64,000 nt of DNA, from assembly GCA_041874725.1 (NCBI GenBank), contig CP097466.1, positions 3,534,001 through 3,598,000 of the forward strand. The letters are read 5' to 3'. A model generated the notes under the pieces. That model was not told where the DNA came from. It ran no database searches and saw only the letters and a program-made list of their open reading frames with translations. A program made the position numbers and the translations under genes. This DNA comes from Duganella sp. BuS-21 (GTDB lineage Bacteria; Pseudomonadota; Gammaproteobacteria; Burkholderiales; Burkholderiaceae_D). This document shows positions 21,544 through 30,413 of the stretch, piece by piece; the stretch's first letter is position 1, and every line of letters begins with the position of its first letter.

Positions 21544-21559
21544 AGGACAAAAATGTCCT
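21544..21559. promoter_or_regulatory. perfect palindrome upstream of the sigma-54 promoter
   Basis: AGGACA-N4-TGTCCT is a perfect 6-bp inverted repeat with an AAAA spacer. It lies about 100-115 bases upstream of the predicted sigma-54 promoter. A further GGACA half-site lies at about 21531-21535. It could be an upstream activator site for the eCIS regulator; this is inference from position. Confidence 0.4.
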
Positions 21560-21574
21560 CCCTCATCGCCTCTG

Positions 21575-21600
21575 AAGACCGGATCTATTTGTCCGGTCTT
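21575..21600. terminator. hairpin after pcaD, possibly also an activator site
   Basis: AAGACCGGA, an 8-base loop and TCCGGTCTT form a perfect 9-bp stem 80 bases after the pcaD stop. The run of T after the right arm is short, so it is a moderate terminator candidate. Its location 58 bases upstream of the sigma-54 promoter also suits an enhancer-binding site. Confidence 0.5.
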
Positions 21601-21658
21601 TACTACATAGCAAATCGCTAGTCTTATACAAATCAACAGCTTATAAAAATGCCCACGT

Positions 21659-21674
21659 TGGCACGGCGCTTGCG
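21659..21674 (+). promoter_or_regulatory. sigma-54 (-24/-12) promoter of the eCIS operon
   Basis: TGGCACGGCGCTTGC matches the sigma-54 consensus TGGCACG-N4-TTGC. The invariant GG (21660-21661) and GC (21672-21673) are separated by exactly 10 bases. Transcription would start near 21685, about 16 bases before the first eCIS-linked gene. The presence of a sigma-54 activator gene at the far end of the locus supports it. Confidence 0.85.
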
Positions 21675-21700
21675 AATACAAGCAGGAAAACGGACATCCC

Positions 21701-21982
21701 ATGGACCTTCTGCTGCAGCGATTCGTTTGCGATCTGGCTATTTATGTGTCGGCCCGGCCCGGCGCATGCGACACGCCCGATGGCATTTGCAGATGGTGGT
21801 TGATGGCCCCGGAAGAATCGGAGACCACAGTGACGCAAGCATTGAACTGGCTGGTGCAACAAGGCGCGTTCGAGCGGCTGCAAGCAGCGGATGGCCGCGT
21901 GCGCTATCGCGCCTGCACCGACGCGGGCAGCTTGAGCGAACTGGCGGCGATCTGCAGTGGCGACAGCGGGAGCAGGCACTGA
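21701..21982 (+). CDS. small winged-helix-like protein, first gene of the eCIS operon
   Basis: This 93-residue protein has no firm family. The segment TVTQALNWLVQQGAFERLQAADGRVRYRACTD looks like the recognition helix and wing of a winged-helix fold, and a small uncharacterised protein ahead of the ATPase is a recurring feature of eCIS loci. An AGGA lies about 14 bases before the ATG. Its stop overlaps the ATPase start (TGATG), so the two are coupled. A regulatory or assembly role is a guess. Confidence 0.55.
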   Translation: MDLLLQRFVCDLAIYVSARPGACDTPDGICRWWLMAPEESETTVTQALNWLVQQGAFERLQAADGRVRYRACTDAGSLSELAAICSGDSGSRH

Positions 21983-24006
21983 TGGCGCGCGACCTCTCAT
22001 CGACACAGGCAGGCTGGCCGGCCGCAATAGCGGCCCTGGACAATGTGCTGGGGCCTGCGATTCAGCGGCAGGCCGACCTGTCCAGCGCGGCCAGTCCGCC
22101 AGATCCGCTGCGCGGCATGAAACTGGCGCCTGCGGAAGCGGCGCGGCTGCTGAGTGCCGCCATGCTGGACGTGGCAGGCGTCGGCGAGATCGCCCAGCGC
22201 CTCGCGCTCGATAACAGCGACCTTGCCATCCTGCTGCTGGTCGTGGCACCCGATGTCGATCTCCGCTACGGCCGGCTGTATGGATACATTCAGGACGACC
22301 TGCACTGCAAACGCCCGCGCTTCGAACTGATCGCCGGCCTGCTGGCGCAGGACTTCGCCGGTCGGCGTGCATTGCGCGCGCGTCTGCTGCCTGATGCGTC
22401 GCTGCAGCGCTCCGGGCTCCTGCGCGCTCAAGGTGAGGACAACACGGCAACCTGGCGCATCGATGATATCTGGCGCGCCTGGTTGCTGGACGAAGCGCCA
22501 CCGGCGCAGGATGGCGCGCGCATGGAAGCTGGTGCGGAGGACGGCGCACTGGCGCGCCTGCCGCATCCGGCCGCCACGCTGGAGCTGCTCGGTCATACGC
22601 TGGCCGGTGCGCGCGAACAGGGCTTGGCGCTACGCTTGCTGCTGCTCGGCCCCCATGGCAGTGGCAAGGCGGCGGTGGTGGCGGCGCTGGCCGGCGAACT
22701 GGGACTGCGCGTGCTGCGGCTGGACCTGCGCGAATCCGCCTCGCCGACAGCGCTGCGCCTGCAGATCGAACGCGCGGCGCGCACTGCCGCGTTGTTTGGC
22801 GCCGTCCTGATGGTGCACGGCTTCGGCAAGCTCGAAGCGCGGGAGCCGCAACTGCTGCGCTGCCTGGCCGATGCGCTGGCGGCCACCGCCTGCCATCTGG
22901 TGCTGGCAAGCACGGCAGGCCTGCCGGCGCTCCATGGACGCGCGCTGCCCTTGCTGCGGGTGTCGCTGTCCTACCCGGAGGCGGCACAGAGGCAAGCACT
23001 ATGGCGCTCGGCGCTGGATCATCCTGCGGACGAAACGGCCGTCGCTGGTGTCGCCGAGCGGTTTGCCTTGAGCGCCGCGCAGATCGCCCAAGCTGCCGAG
23101 GAGGCGCAACTGCTGGCGCGCATCAGCGGCAGAAAGATGCTCGATGGCGCGGACCTGGCTGCGGCGGCGCGCGCCCAATGCGGCACCGAACTGGCGCGGC
23201 TGGCGCAACGCATCAAGCCGCGCGCCGACCTTGACGTGCTGGTGACGCCGCCGGAGGTGCGCGACCAGTTGCGCGAATTGTGCGACCGTGCCGCACGGCG
23301 CCATATCGTTGGCCGCGATTGGGCCGATGGCAGCGTGCATGCGCGCTGTATCGGCGTCAAGGCGCTGTTTGTCGGCGCTTCCGGCACGGGTAAAACGCTA
23401 TCGGCCGAAGCGGTGGCGTGCGCGCTGGGACTGGACTTGTTCCGTATCGACCTGGCCGGCATCGTCAGCAAATACATCGGCGAGACCGAGCAAAACCTGG
23501 ACCGCGTATTCGCGGCGGCGGAGTATGCCAATGCCGTTTTGTTCTTCGACGAGGCCGACGCCTTGTTCGGCAAGCGTTCGGAAGTCAAGGATGCCCACGA
23601 CCGCTATGCCAATACCGAAGTGGCCTACCTGCTGCAGAAGATGGAACAGTTCGACGGCCTGGCCATCCTGGCCACCAATCTCAAGCAAAACCTGGATGAG
23701 GCGTTCGCGCGGCGCCTGACCTTCACCATCACTTTCCCGTTTCCCGAGGAGGCGGAGCGCCTGCGGCTGTGGGAAGGCCTGTGGCCGCCGAAAGCGCCGC
23801 GCGGCGATGACGTCGACCTGGCCTGGTTCGCGCGCGAGTACCGGCTGTCCGGGGGGAATATCCGCAACACCGTATTGGCGGCCGCGCATCTGGCGGCTGC
23901 GGACGGCCAGGTGATCACCCGGGCGCACCTATTACATGCCACGCGGCGCGAGTTCCAGAAGCTGGGCAAGAACCTGGCGCCGGCGCCCATGGGAGCGGCG
24001 GCATGA
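21982..24006 (+). CDS. eCIS AAA+ ATPase (Afp15/Pvc15-like)
   Basis: This 674-residue protein has two AAA-like modules. The first P-loop is degenerate (GPHGSGKA, residues 223-230, ending in Ala). The second is complete: GASGTGKT at 465-472, Walker B VLFFDEADALFG with Asp523 and Glu524, then AILATNLKQNLDEAFARRL with the arginine finger. The domain order and the EVKDAHDRYANTEVAYLLQ stretch are typical of the ATPase found in every Afp/PVC-type locus, where it is needed for particle assembly or cargo loading. The start at 21982 overlaps the upstream stop; the 3' end overlaps the next gene by four bases. Confidence 0.85.
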   Translation: MARDLSSTQAGWPAAIAALDNVLGPAIQRQADLSSAASPPDPLRGMKLAPAEAARLLSAAMLDVAGVGEIAQRLALDNSDLAILLLVVAPDVDLRYGRLYGYIQDDLHCKRPRFELIAGLLAQDFAGRRALRARLLPDASLQRSGLLRAQGEDNTATWRIDDIWRAWLLDEAPPAQDGARMEAGAEDGALARLPHPAATLELLGHTLAGAREQGLALRLLLLGPHGSGKAAVVAALAGELGLRVLRLDLRESASPTALRLQIERAARTAALFGAVLMVHGFGKLEAREPQLLRCLADALAATACHLVLASTAGLPALHGRALPLLRVSLSYPEAAQRQALWRSALDHPADETAVAGVAERFALSAAQIAQAAEEAQLLARISGRKMLDGADLAAAARAQCGTELARLAQRIKPRADLDVLVTPPEVRDQLRELCDRAARRHIVGRDWADGSVHARCIGVKALFVGASGTGKTLSAEAVACALGLDLFRIDLAGIVSKYIGETEQNLDRVFAAAEYANAVLFFDEADALFGKRSEVKDAHDRYANTEVAYLLQKMEQFDGLAILATNLKQNLDEAFARRLTFTITFPFPEEAERLRLWEGLWPPKAPRGDDVDLAWFAREYRLSGGNIRNTVLAAAHLAAADGQVITRAHLLHATRREFQKLGKNLAPAPMGAAA

Positions 24007-26945
24007 GCAAGTCGGCGGCCAATCCGGTGAAGAAGGGCGGCGGTGCGCCGCTGGCGGCATCGTTGCGGCAGCAGATGGAAAGCCGTTTCGGCGCAAGCTT
24101 CTCCGATGTGCGTGTGCACGACAACGCCGAGGCGCACGCCAGCGCCGCAGAGCTGAACGCCAAGGCCTACACTCACGGCGCCGACATCGTCTTCAGCGCG
24201 CAGCGTTTCGATCCCGCCAGCGTGTCCGGCATGCGCTTGCTGGCGCACGAGCTGGCGCATGTGGTGCAGCAGCGGCGCGGCGGCGGCGTGCCGGATCCGT
24301 CCCATGACTCGGGCACCGAGGCCGGTGCGCGCGCTGCGGCGCAGGCGGTCACCAGCGGTAGCGGCCCGGTATCGGTCGCCGGCGCGTCGGCGGTGGGCGT
24401 CGCGCGCGAGCCCGAAGACGACGAGGAAAAGCGGCAAGCGCTGCCGGCGATGAGCGTGCTGACGCAAAGGCCTCCGAAGGTGGACCCGGCGCAGCCCGAG
24501 ATCAAGGCGCCGCCCAAGAAGGACGGCAGCGCCAACGCCGCCAAAGCCAGCGCCGGCAAGGCCAAGGGAACACTGGCAGAGCTCAATGTGCCGTTTGCCG
24601 CCTACTCCGGTCCGGAGTGGAACCATATCGCCGGCGGCGGCGAAGGCGCCAGTTCGCGGGTGAGCATCGCCCGCATGTCGAAGAAAAACAAGGAACACCA
24701 TACCGAGGCCACGGCCGGCATCGACTTCCTGGCCGAGCACGTGAAGACCAATCAGCTGGTGCTGGGAGAGCAGAAAGCCGTCGGCGGCAGCGGCGAGTTC
24801 CGTTCGGCCACGGCGATTACGACCTACCTGGAAGCCAATGTCCTGCACTCGGCCGAGGTGCTGCAAAAACATCTGGACGATGGCAAGGTGAAGGACGCCG
24901 GCGAAGTGAAGCGCCTGCAAAGCACCATCGACCGTCTGCGCAAGACCCACGAAGCGCTGCGCAATGGCCGCGAAGGCAAGCCCGCCAGCTTGCCGGACGG
25001 CGTGGTGCTGGAGCTGACCAGCCTTGGCGGCGAGGGAAAATACATCGGCGCCGACTTCGTCAAGCGGCTCGGTGACCGCTACAAGAAGAACCCGGCCTTT
25101 GTCGAACATCTGCTCAGCCGCACGCGGACACGGGTGCTCAAGCCCGGACAGGCTGCGCCCGAAGTCAAGACCGCGATGGAAGGACTGAACGCCGAAGGTC
25201 ACGACCAGCTGGAACGCATCAAGGCCGGCAAGACCAAGGCCCAATGGAAGAGCATGAAGAGCAAGGCGGCGCAGGCCGACAAGGCCGCACAGGCGGCCAA
25301 GGCGAAAGCGGAGCGCACGGCGGCGGCCAAGCAGGCCAAGGCCGACAAGCTGCGCGACAAGGCCGGCGAGCGCGCGGCGCTGGACAAGGCCGGCGAGGAC
25401 GCCCGCCTGGCGAAGCTGAAGGAGCTGCAGGCTGAACGCCGGCGCGCGTCGAGGAAGAAGCCGACCAAGACCCAGGCCGCCAAGGAAAATGTCGAAGCCA
25501 ACAAGGCCGGGCGCGCCGCGAAAAAACAATTCAAGCAGGAGCGCATCGACGCGCGCGCCAAGGCAAACGCCGAGGCCAAGGTCGAGCGCGACGCCGCCGC
25601 AGCGAAAGAGGCGACGGCGACCCAACAGCGTGCCGACGAAAGGGCTGCGCGCAAGGCCGAAAACAAGCGCCGGAAAGCCGAGCGCGCGGCCGCCCACAAG
25701 GAAGTGGCGGCCATGGGCGAGATGACGCCCGAAGCCTGGGGCAAGCTGCCCAAGGAACAACGTCAGCGGCTGGAACGGCTGGCCGCCGGCGACAAGGCGC
25801 TGGCGGCAAAACTGAACCAGAAGGTCAACGCCAAGCAGACGGAGGACTTCCACCGTTACGAAGCCGAGCAGCACGCCAAACAGGTCGCCGAGCAGCGCGC
25901 TAATCAAGCCAGGCAAGCCCGGGAAGCGAAGATGGGTAAGGCGGCCAAGGGCATGAACATGGCGGCCGGCGGCGTGCGCGCCTATGACGCCTACCAGGAC
26001 GCACGCGACAAGGGCGATGGCGTGCCGATGGCACTGGCCAAGGGCGGCCTGACGATGGCCGAAAACCTCAACCCGCTGCTGGGCGCCGCCGCCACGGTGC
26101 GCAGCCGCATGCAGACCGAGACGCTGCCGGACGGCCGCACGCAGCAATATTACGGCGAGGACGCCGGCGACGCTTTCTTCGGCACGCTGGGTGAGACCAT
26201 CGGCGGCTACATCGTGCCGGGCAAGGGCGCGGACCAGTTGATCAACGGCGCCGCCAACCTGATCGGCGCCGGCGACGACCATCTCAACCGCGGCAAGCCG
26301 GCGGCGCAGAAGGACCAGGCCAGCGTGCGCAGCGCAACCGATCTGGCGGCCGAGATGACGCCATCGCGGCTGTTCTCGTCGACCGTCGGCGCCGGTGCGC
26401 GCGCCTATTACGACATCGGCAAGGCCATGGGCGGCCAGACCTCGGGCGTCGACAAGTTCGCCGACGACGGCCTGCGCGGCAAGCTGGGTTCGGTCATCCA
26501 GCCGTGGGCGATGGCGGCCGACTTCCTCGGCAATCTCGGCGGCGACAGTCCCGGCGCGGCGCTGGAGAAGACCATCAAGCGCACCGAAGGCACGACCCTC
26601 AAGAAGCTCGGCGACGCCAGCGGCGACGCCATGTTCGAACTGGGACAGAGCAAGGAAGCCAAGTCCGGCAAATATGGCGGGCCGGTGCAGGGCATCTCGA
26701 TGGCGCTGGGCATGAGCACCGACATGATCGCCGGCCGCAGTTTCGAACAGGCGATCGAGGCGGCAGCCGACGCCGGCAAGGGCAGCACGCTGGAAAAGGT
26801 CGGCAGTGCGCTGGGCGAGGCAGCTTACGTCGGTGTCGAGAAAGGCAAGGAGGTCCTGGACAAGGACCTGCCGGAGCTGAAGGAAAAAGCCAGGCAGGCG
26901 TATGGCAGCGCGCAGCGCACGTTGTCGGACTGGTGGCACAAATGA
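24003..26945 (+). CDS. DUF4157 (eCIS core) protein, probable cargo or effector
   Basis: This is a 980-residue protein. The N-terminus (about residues 15-95) is a DUF4157 domain with the metalloprotease-like HELAH at 82-86 (HELAHVVQQ), the hallmark of eCIS-associated cargo. A proline-rich linker follows. Next is a globular region (about 195-390) with no recognised family, then an Ala/Lys/Arg-rich coiled coil (about 400-650) and a Gly/Ala-rich C-terminal region (650-980) with amphipathic or pore-like stretches such as GGVRAYDAYQDARD and GDAFFGTLGETIGGYIVPG. Size and layout fit a delivered toxin with N-terminal loading domain; a structural role cannot be excluded. GTG start overlaps the ATPase stop by four bases. 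Confidence 0.75.
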   Translation: MSKSAANPVKKGGGAPLAASLRQQMESRFGASFSDVRVHDNAEAHASAAELNAKAYTHGADIVFSAQRFDPASVSGMRLLAHELAHVVQQRRGGGVPDPSHDSGTEAGARAAAQAVTSGSGPVSVAGASAVGVAREPEDDEEKRQALPAMSVLTQRPPKVDPAQPEIKAPPKKDGSANAAKASAGKAKGTLAELNVPFAAYSGPEWNHIAGGGEGASSRVSIARMSKKNKEHHTEATAGIDFLAEHVKTNQLVLGEQKAVGGSGEFRSATAITTYLEANVLHSAEVLQKHLDDGKVKDAGEVKRLQSTIDRLRKTHEALRNGREGKPASLPDGVVLELTSLGGEGKYIGADFVKRLGDRYKKNPAFVEHLLSRTRTRVLKPGQAAPEVKTAMEGLNAEGHDQLERIKAGKTKAQWKSMKSKAAQADKAAQAAKAKAERTAAAKQAKADKLRDKAGERAALDKAGEDARLAKLKELQAERRRASRKKPTKTQAAKENVEANKAGRAAKKQFKQERIDARAKANAEAKVERDAAAAKEATATQQRADERAARKAENKRRKAERAAAHKEVAAMGEMTPEAWGKLPKEQRQRLERLAAGDKALAAKLNQKVNAKQTEDFHRYEAEQHAKQVAEQRANQARQAREAKMGKAAKGMNMAAGGVRAYDAYQDARDKGDGVPMALAKGGLTMAENLNPLLGAAATVRSRMQTETLPDGRTQQYYGEDAGDAFFGTLGETIGGYIVPGKGADQLINGAANLIGAGDDHLNRGKPAAQKDQASVRSATDLAAEMTPSRLFSSTVGAGARAYYDIGKAMGGQTSGVDKFADDGLRGKLGSVIQPWAMAADFLGNLGGDSPGAALEKTIKRTEGTTLKKLGDASGDAMFELGQSKEAKSGKYGGPVQGISMALGMSTDMIAGRSFEQAIEAAADAGKGSTLEKVGSALGEAAYVGVEKGKEVLDKDLPELKEKARQAYGSAQRTLSDWWHK

Positions 26946-26958
26946 GCGGCCGGCTGAC

Positions 26959-27870
26959 ATGATCGACTATCTCGACCACCTGCTGCACCGGCTGTTCCGC
27001 AACACCATCGCGGAGCTGAGCGCCGACACGCAGGTCCGCTTCCAGCCGCCGGACGAGGATTGGCGTTCGCTGGTGAGCGGGATCACGGACGGCGCCGGCA
27101 ATCCGGGCAATGCGCTGAACGTGTATCTGGTCGAGCTGCGCGAGAACCGCAAGTTGCGCAGCAACGAGCGCGAACGCACGGTGCAGGGAGCGGACATCTA
27201 CGAGACGCCGCCGGCGCGGCGCGTCGATTGCCACTATCTGATCAGCGCCTGGAGCCCGGTCACGGTATCGGTGGCGATCGATCCCACGGTGGACGAACAC
27301 GCGCTGCTGGCGCAAGCGGCGCGCGTGCTGGGCGCCAGCGAGGAACTCGATCCGGTGGCGATCTACGGCATGTCCAATCCGCCGCAGGCGCCGCCGGCGG
27401 CGATCGTTGGCGAACGGTTTGCCATGACGCTGTTGCCGCCCGAGGGCTTCCCCAAATATGCGGAATTCTGGGGAACCATGGGCGAGAAGAACCGCTGGAA
27501 GCCTTGCCTCTATGCGGTCGTCACGGTGGCCTTGAAGGATGCGCCGGTGCGCGCCGGTCCGATGGTCACCACCATGTCGACCCGCACCTTGCAGCAGGAC
27601 CGTGCGGACGCCGGCGCGCCGCGCTTCCATATCGGCGGCGTGGTCTACGACGGCGGCGGCCAGCCGGTGCCGCTGGCCTGGGTGGAGCTGCTGACATCCG
27701 GCGGCGAGCGCCGCAACCATGTGCGCACCGACGGCTTGGGGCGTTTCGTGCTGGCCGACGTCGGCGCCGGCGACTGGCAGTTGCGCGCCAGCGCGGTGCC
27801 GCTCGGCGTCTCGGCGCCGCGACCGTGCACCGTGCCGGAACCGACCGGCAGTTACGACATCCGTTTTTGA
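26959..27870 (+). CDS. DUF4255 (Pvc16-type) protein with C-terminal Ig-like domain
   Basis: This 303-residue protein begins with a DUF4255 domain (MIDYLDHLLHRLFRNTIAEL to about 195), the family of the tail-terminator/cap proteins Afp16 and Pvc16 that end the tube and sheath. Residues about 205-303 (FHIGGVVYDGGGQPVPLAWVELL...DGLGRFVLADVGAGDWQLRAS) form a carboxypeptidase-regulatory-like beta-sandwich, an extra module that may decorate the distal end. ATG 26959 is chosen because the family starts here. It lies 13 bases after the cargo gene. Confidence 0.8.
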   Translation: MIDYLDHLLHRLFRNTIAELSADTQVRFQPPDEDWRSLVSGITDGAGNPGNALNVYLVELRENRKLRSNERERTVQGADIYETPPARRVDCHYLISAWSPVTVSVAIDPTVDEHALLAQAARVLGASEELDPVAIYGMSNPPQAPPAAIVGERFAMTLLPPEGFPKYAEFWGTMGEKNRWKPCLYAVVTVALKDAPVRAGPMVTTMSTRTLQQDRADAGAPRFHIGGVVYDGGGQPVPLAWVELLTSGGERRNHVRTDGLGRFVLADVGAGDWQLRASAVPLGVSAPRPCTVPEPTGSYDIRF

Positions 27871-27902
27871 AGCTGCATCACATAACCTGAGGAGAGAACG
27901 TC

Positions 27903-29921
27903 ATGGCCGTGCAAGTGTCTTATCCCGGCGTCTACATCGAGGAATTTGCTCCCGGTGCGCCGCTGCAGGGCGTCGGTACCAACACCGCCGCGTTCATCGG
28001 CGTGGCCGCCAGGGGGCCGATCAACCTGCCCGTGAAGCTCAGCGTGTGGGAGGATTTTCTGGCCACGTACGGCAAGCTGCCGGTCCAGGGCAGCTATTTG
28101 TGGTACGCGGTGCGCGGCTTTTTCCAAAACGGCGGCAAGCTGTGTTACATCGTCCGCGCCAGCAACGGCAGCTACCAGACCCTGGTGCTGAACGACCGCT
28201 CCGGCGGCAACCGCGCGCTGGTCGAGCTGCGCGCACGCCAGACCGGCGCCCAGGGCATTACCGCCAGCGTTGCCGACAGCGCCTACCTGAGCGACGTGGC
28301 GATCTACCGGCCTGGCGGGCGAGTATTGGCGGCGGTGGCCGCCGGCAGCCTGGAAGTGACGCTGGCGGCCGAGGCCCCGCTCGACGCCGCCGCCATCGCC
28401 AACCGCTTCAAGCCCGGCGACGAGCTGGCCTTCTCCGGCAGCAGCGACCGCCGGCTGGTCGCCAGCGTCAACGGCGCGACGCTGCGTTTCACGCTGGCGC
28501 TGAACCAGCCGCTGCTGGCCAACGCCGTGGTCCGGCTGGCCAACACGCCGACCGGCGCTACCAGCATCCGCGTTCGGCCTGACGGTGCCGGGCCGCTGCC
28601 GCCGGGGCAACTGACCGCCGGCAGCATCGTCCGGGTGGCACAGGGCGCCAACAACGATACCCAGATCGTCGACAGCGTCATTACGGAAGTGCTGACCGAA
28701 GGCGCGCAGGGTAGTCTGGCGGGCGTCACCTACCGTGTCAACCTGCGCGGCGGGCTGGCAGTGCAACTGGACCTGGACCCGGCTGCGGCCAATGCGCCGA
28801 GACTCAGCACGCGCGAAATCGACCTGACGCTGACCATCGGCGCCGTCAACGTCGTGTACGACCACCTGTCGATGGACCCGGCCCACCCGCGCTACCTGAT
28901 CAATGTCTTGAACGGCGACCCGGCGGGCTTGATGAACGCTACGCTGGTCGAGCCGGCGCCGCCCAACTCCGTCGCCAACGCGATGCCGGCGACCGGCGCC
29001 GCCGTGGCCGGCGTGGCGGGCACGCAGGAAAATCTTGGCGCGCTGGGGGCGGCCGAGTTCACCGCCGCCATCGATGCGCTGCGGGTGGTGGACGACGTCA
29101 ACTTCATCGCCGTCCCGGATCGTCCGGTCACGGCGGTGCAGGTCGATACCGTGCAGCAGGCGCTGATCTCGCACTGCGAACTGCAGGCCGACCGCTTTGC
29201 CATTCTCGATACGGATCCGGGCAGCCCGCCGTTCGGCGCCAACAGCCTGGAACAGAAGCGTCGCGGGCTCGATTCCACACGCGGCTATGCCGGTCTTTAC
29301 GGCCCGTGGCTGCGGGTTACGCCGAGCAACGACGGGCCGCCCATCCTGGTGCCGGCCAGCGGCCACGTGGCCGGCATCTTCGCCCGCAGCGACGCCGTGC
29401 GCGGAGTGCATAAGGCGCCGGCCAACGAGATCGTCAACGGCGCACTCGGGGTCGAGCGGCGCATCAGCCTGACCGACCAGGGCCAGCTCAATCTGCAAGG
29501 CGTGAATATCGTGCAGGTGTTCCAGGACGGCGGCCGCCCCGTGCTGTGGGGCGCGCGCACCACGGCCACCGACACCAACTGGCAATATGTGAACATCCGC
29601 CGGCTGTTCCTGTATCTGGAAAAATCGATCCAGCAAGGGATACGCTGGGCCGTGTTCGAACCGAACAACCTGGCCCTGTGGCAGAAGCTCAAGCGCACCC
29701 TGAACGATTTCCTGTTGCGCGCCTGGCGCGACGGCGCGCTGTTCGGCGCCAAGCCGGAACAGGCGTTCTATGTCCGTATCGATGAAGTGCTCAATCCGTT
29801 CTCGGAGCAGCAACTGGGACGGCTGCATATCGAAATCGGCGTGCGGCCCAGCTATCCGGCCGAATTCATCATCGTGCGCATCGGCATCTGGGACGGCGGC
29901 GCGGATGTCAGCTACAGCTGA
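27903..29921 (+). CDS. contractile tail sheath protein
   Basis: This 672-residue sheath protomer begins AVQVSYPGVYIEEFAPGAPLQGVGTNTAAFIGVAARGPIN, the family N-terminus. It ends with the conserved sheath C-terminal domain: INIRRLFLYLEKSIQQGIRWAVFEPN is represented here as NIRRLFLYLEKS and the following IRWAVFEPNN, plus a final beta arm. Surface domains are inserted around residues 120-330. Only one sheath gene is present, unlike the three in Afp and PVC. AGGAG lies just before the ATG. It is the contractile outer tube of the injection particle. Confidence 0.92.
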   Translation: MAVQVSYPGVYIEEFAPGAPLQGVGTNTAAFIGVAARGPINLPVKLSVWEDFLATYGKLPVQGSYLWYAVRGFFQNGGKLCYIVRASNGSYQTLVLNDRSGGNRALVELRARQTGAQGITASVADSAYLSDVAIYRPGGRVLAAVAAGSLEVTLAAEAPLDAAAIANRFKPGDELAFSGSSDRRLVASVNGATLRFTLALNQPLLANAVVRLANTPTGATSIRVRPDGAGPLPPGQLTAGSIVRVAQGANNDTQIVDSVITEVLTEGAQGSLAGVTYRVNLRGGLAVQLDLDPAAANAPRLSTREIDLTLTIGAVNVVYDHLSMDPAHPRYLINVLNGDPAGLMNATLVEPAPPNSVANAMPATGAAVAGVAGTQENLGALGAAEFTAAIDALRVVDDVNFIAVPDRPVTAVQVDTVQQALISHCELQADRFAILDTDPGSPPFGANSLEQKRRGLDSTRGYAGLYGPWLRVTPSNDGPPILVPASGHVAGIFARSDAVRGVHKAPANEIVNGALGVERRISLTDQGQLNLQGVNIVQVFQDGGRPVLWGARTTATDTNWQYVNIRRLFLYLEKSIQQGIRWAVFEPNNLALWQKLKRTLNDFLLRAWRDGALFGAKPEQAFYVRIDEVLNPFSEQQLGRLHIEIGVRPSYPAEFIIVRIGIWDGGADVSYS

Positions 29922-29949
29922 TCCCATCTTCACTTAACAGGAGCCCGTC

Positions 29950-30384
29950 ATGGCAATTCGCAAAGACCCGTATGTCAACTTTAATTTTCTGGTGGAGATC
30001 GACGGCATCGTGCGCGGCGCCTTCCACGAAGCCGGCGGGCTGGACTCGTCGATCGACGTGATCGAACACCGCGAAGGTGGCCAGAACATCACCATGGCCA
30101 AGTTGCCGGGCCAGGTCAAGTTCTCCAACATCAGCCTGAAGTGGGGCATGAGCGACGATACCGACCTGTATGAGTGGCATCGCCTGTGGGCCAGCGGCGA
30201 CCCGGCCGCCCCGCGCAAGAACGGCTCTATCGTCCTGTTGGACCGGCAGGGCGGCGAGAAGGCGCGCTGGAATTTCTTCAACGGCTGGCCGATCAAGTGG
30301 ACCGGCCCGAGTTTCAGCGCCGAGGCCAACGACATCGCCATCGAGTCGATCGAAATCGCCCACGAGGGCCTGGCGCGGGCCTGA
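29950..30384 (+). CDS. inner tube protein (Hcp/gp19-like)
   Basis: This 144-residue protein (MAIRKDPYVNFNFLVEIDGIVRGAFHEAGGLDSSIDVIEHREGGQN) is the phage T4 gp19-like tail tube family, forming the hexameric rings inside the sheath (Afp1/5). The end IKWTGPSFSAEANDIAIESIEIAHEGL is typical. It is the only tube gene found, so one protein must form the whole tube or a divergent second copy is elsewhere. AGGAG precedes the ATG. Confidence 0.9.
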   Translation: MAIRKDPYVNFNFLVEIDGIVRGAFHEAGGLDSSIDVIEHREGGQNITMAKLPGQVKFSNISLKWGMSDDTDLYEWHRLWASGDPAAPRKNGSIVLLDRQGGEKARWNFFNGWPIKWTGPSFSAEANDIAIESIEIAHEGLARA

Positions 30385-30413
30385 CACCACCCACCATTGA
30401 ACGGGAGTTTGCC

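Noticed and set aside
23625..26960. Very long open frame on the minus strand (over 1100 codons) opposite the ATPase and DUF4157 genes
   Set aside because: It is the antisense of GC-rich, Ala/Lys-biased coding DNA; its product is low in complexity with no family motif, and the plus-strand genes have clear domains and coupled starts.
27852..29933. Long minus-strand open frame opposite the sheath gene
   Set aside because: The plus strand encodes an unmistakable sheath protein; the antisense frame has no motif or ribosome site and its ends merely track the sheath gene.
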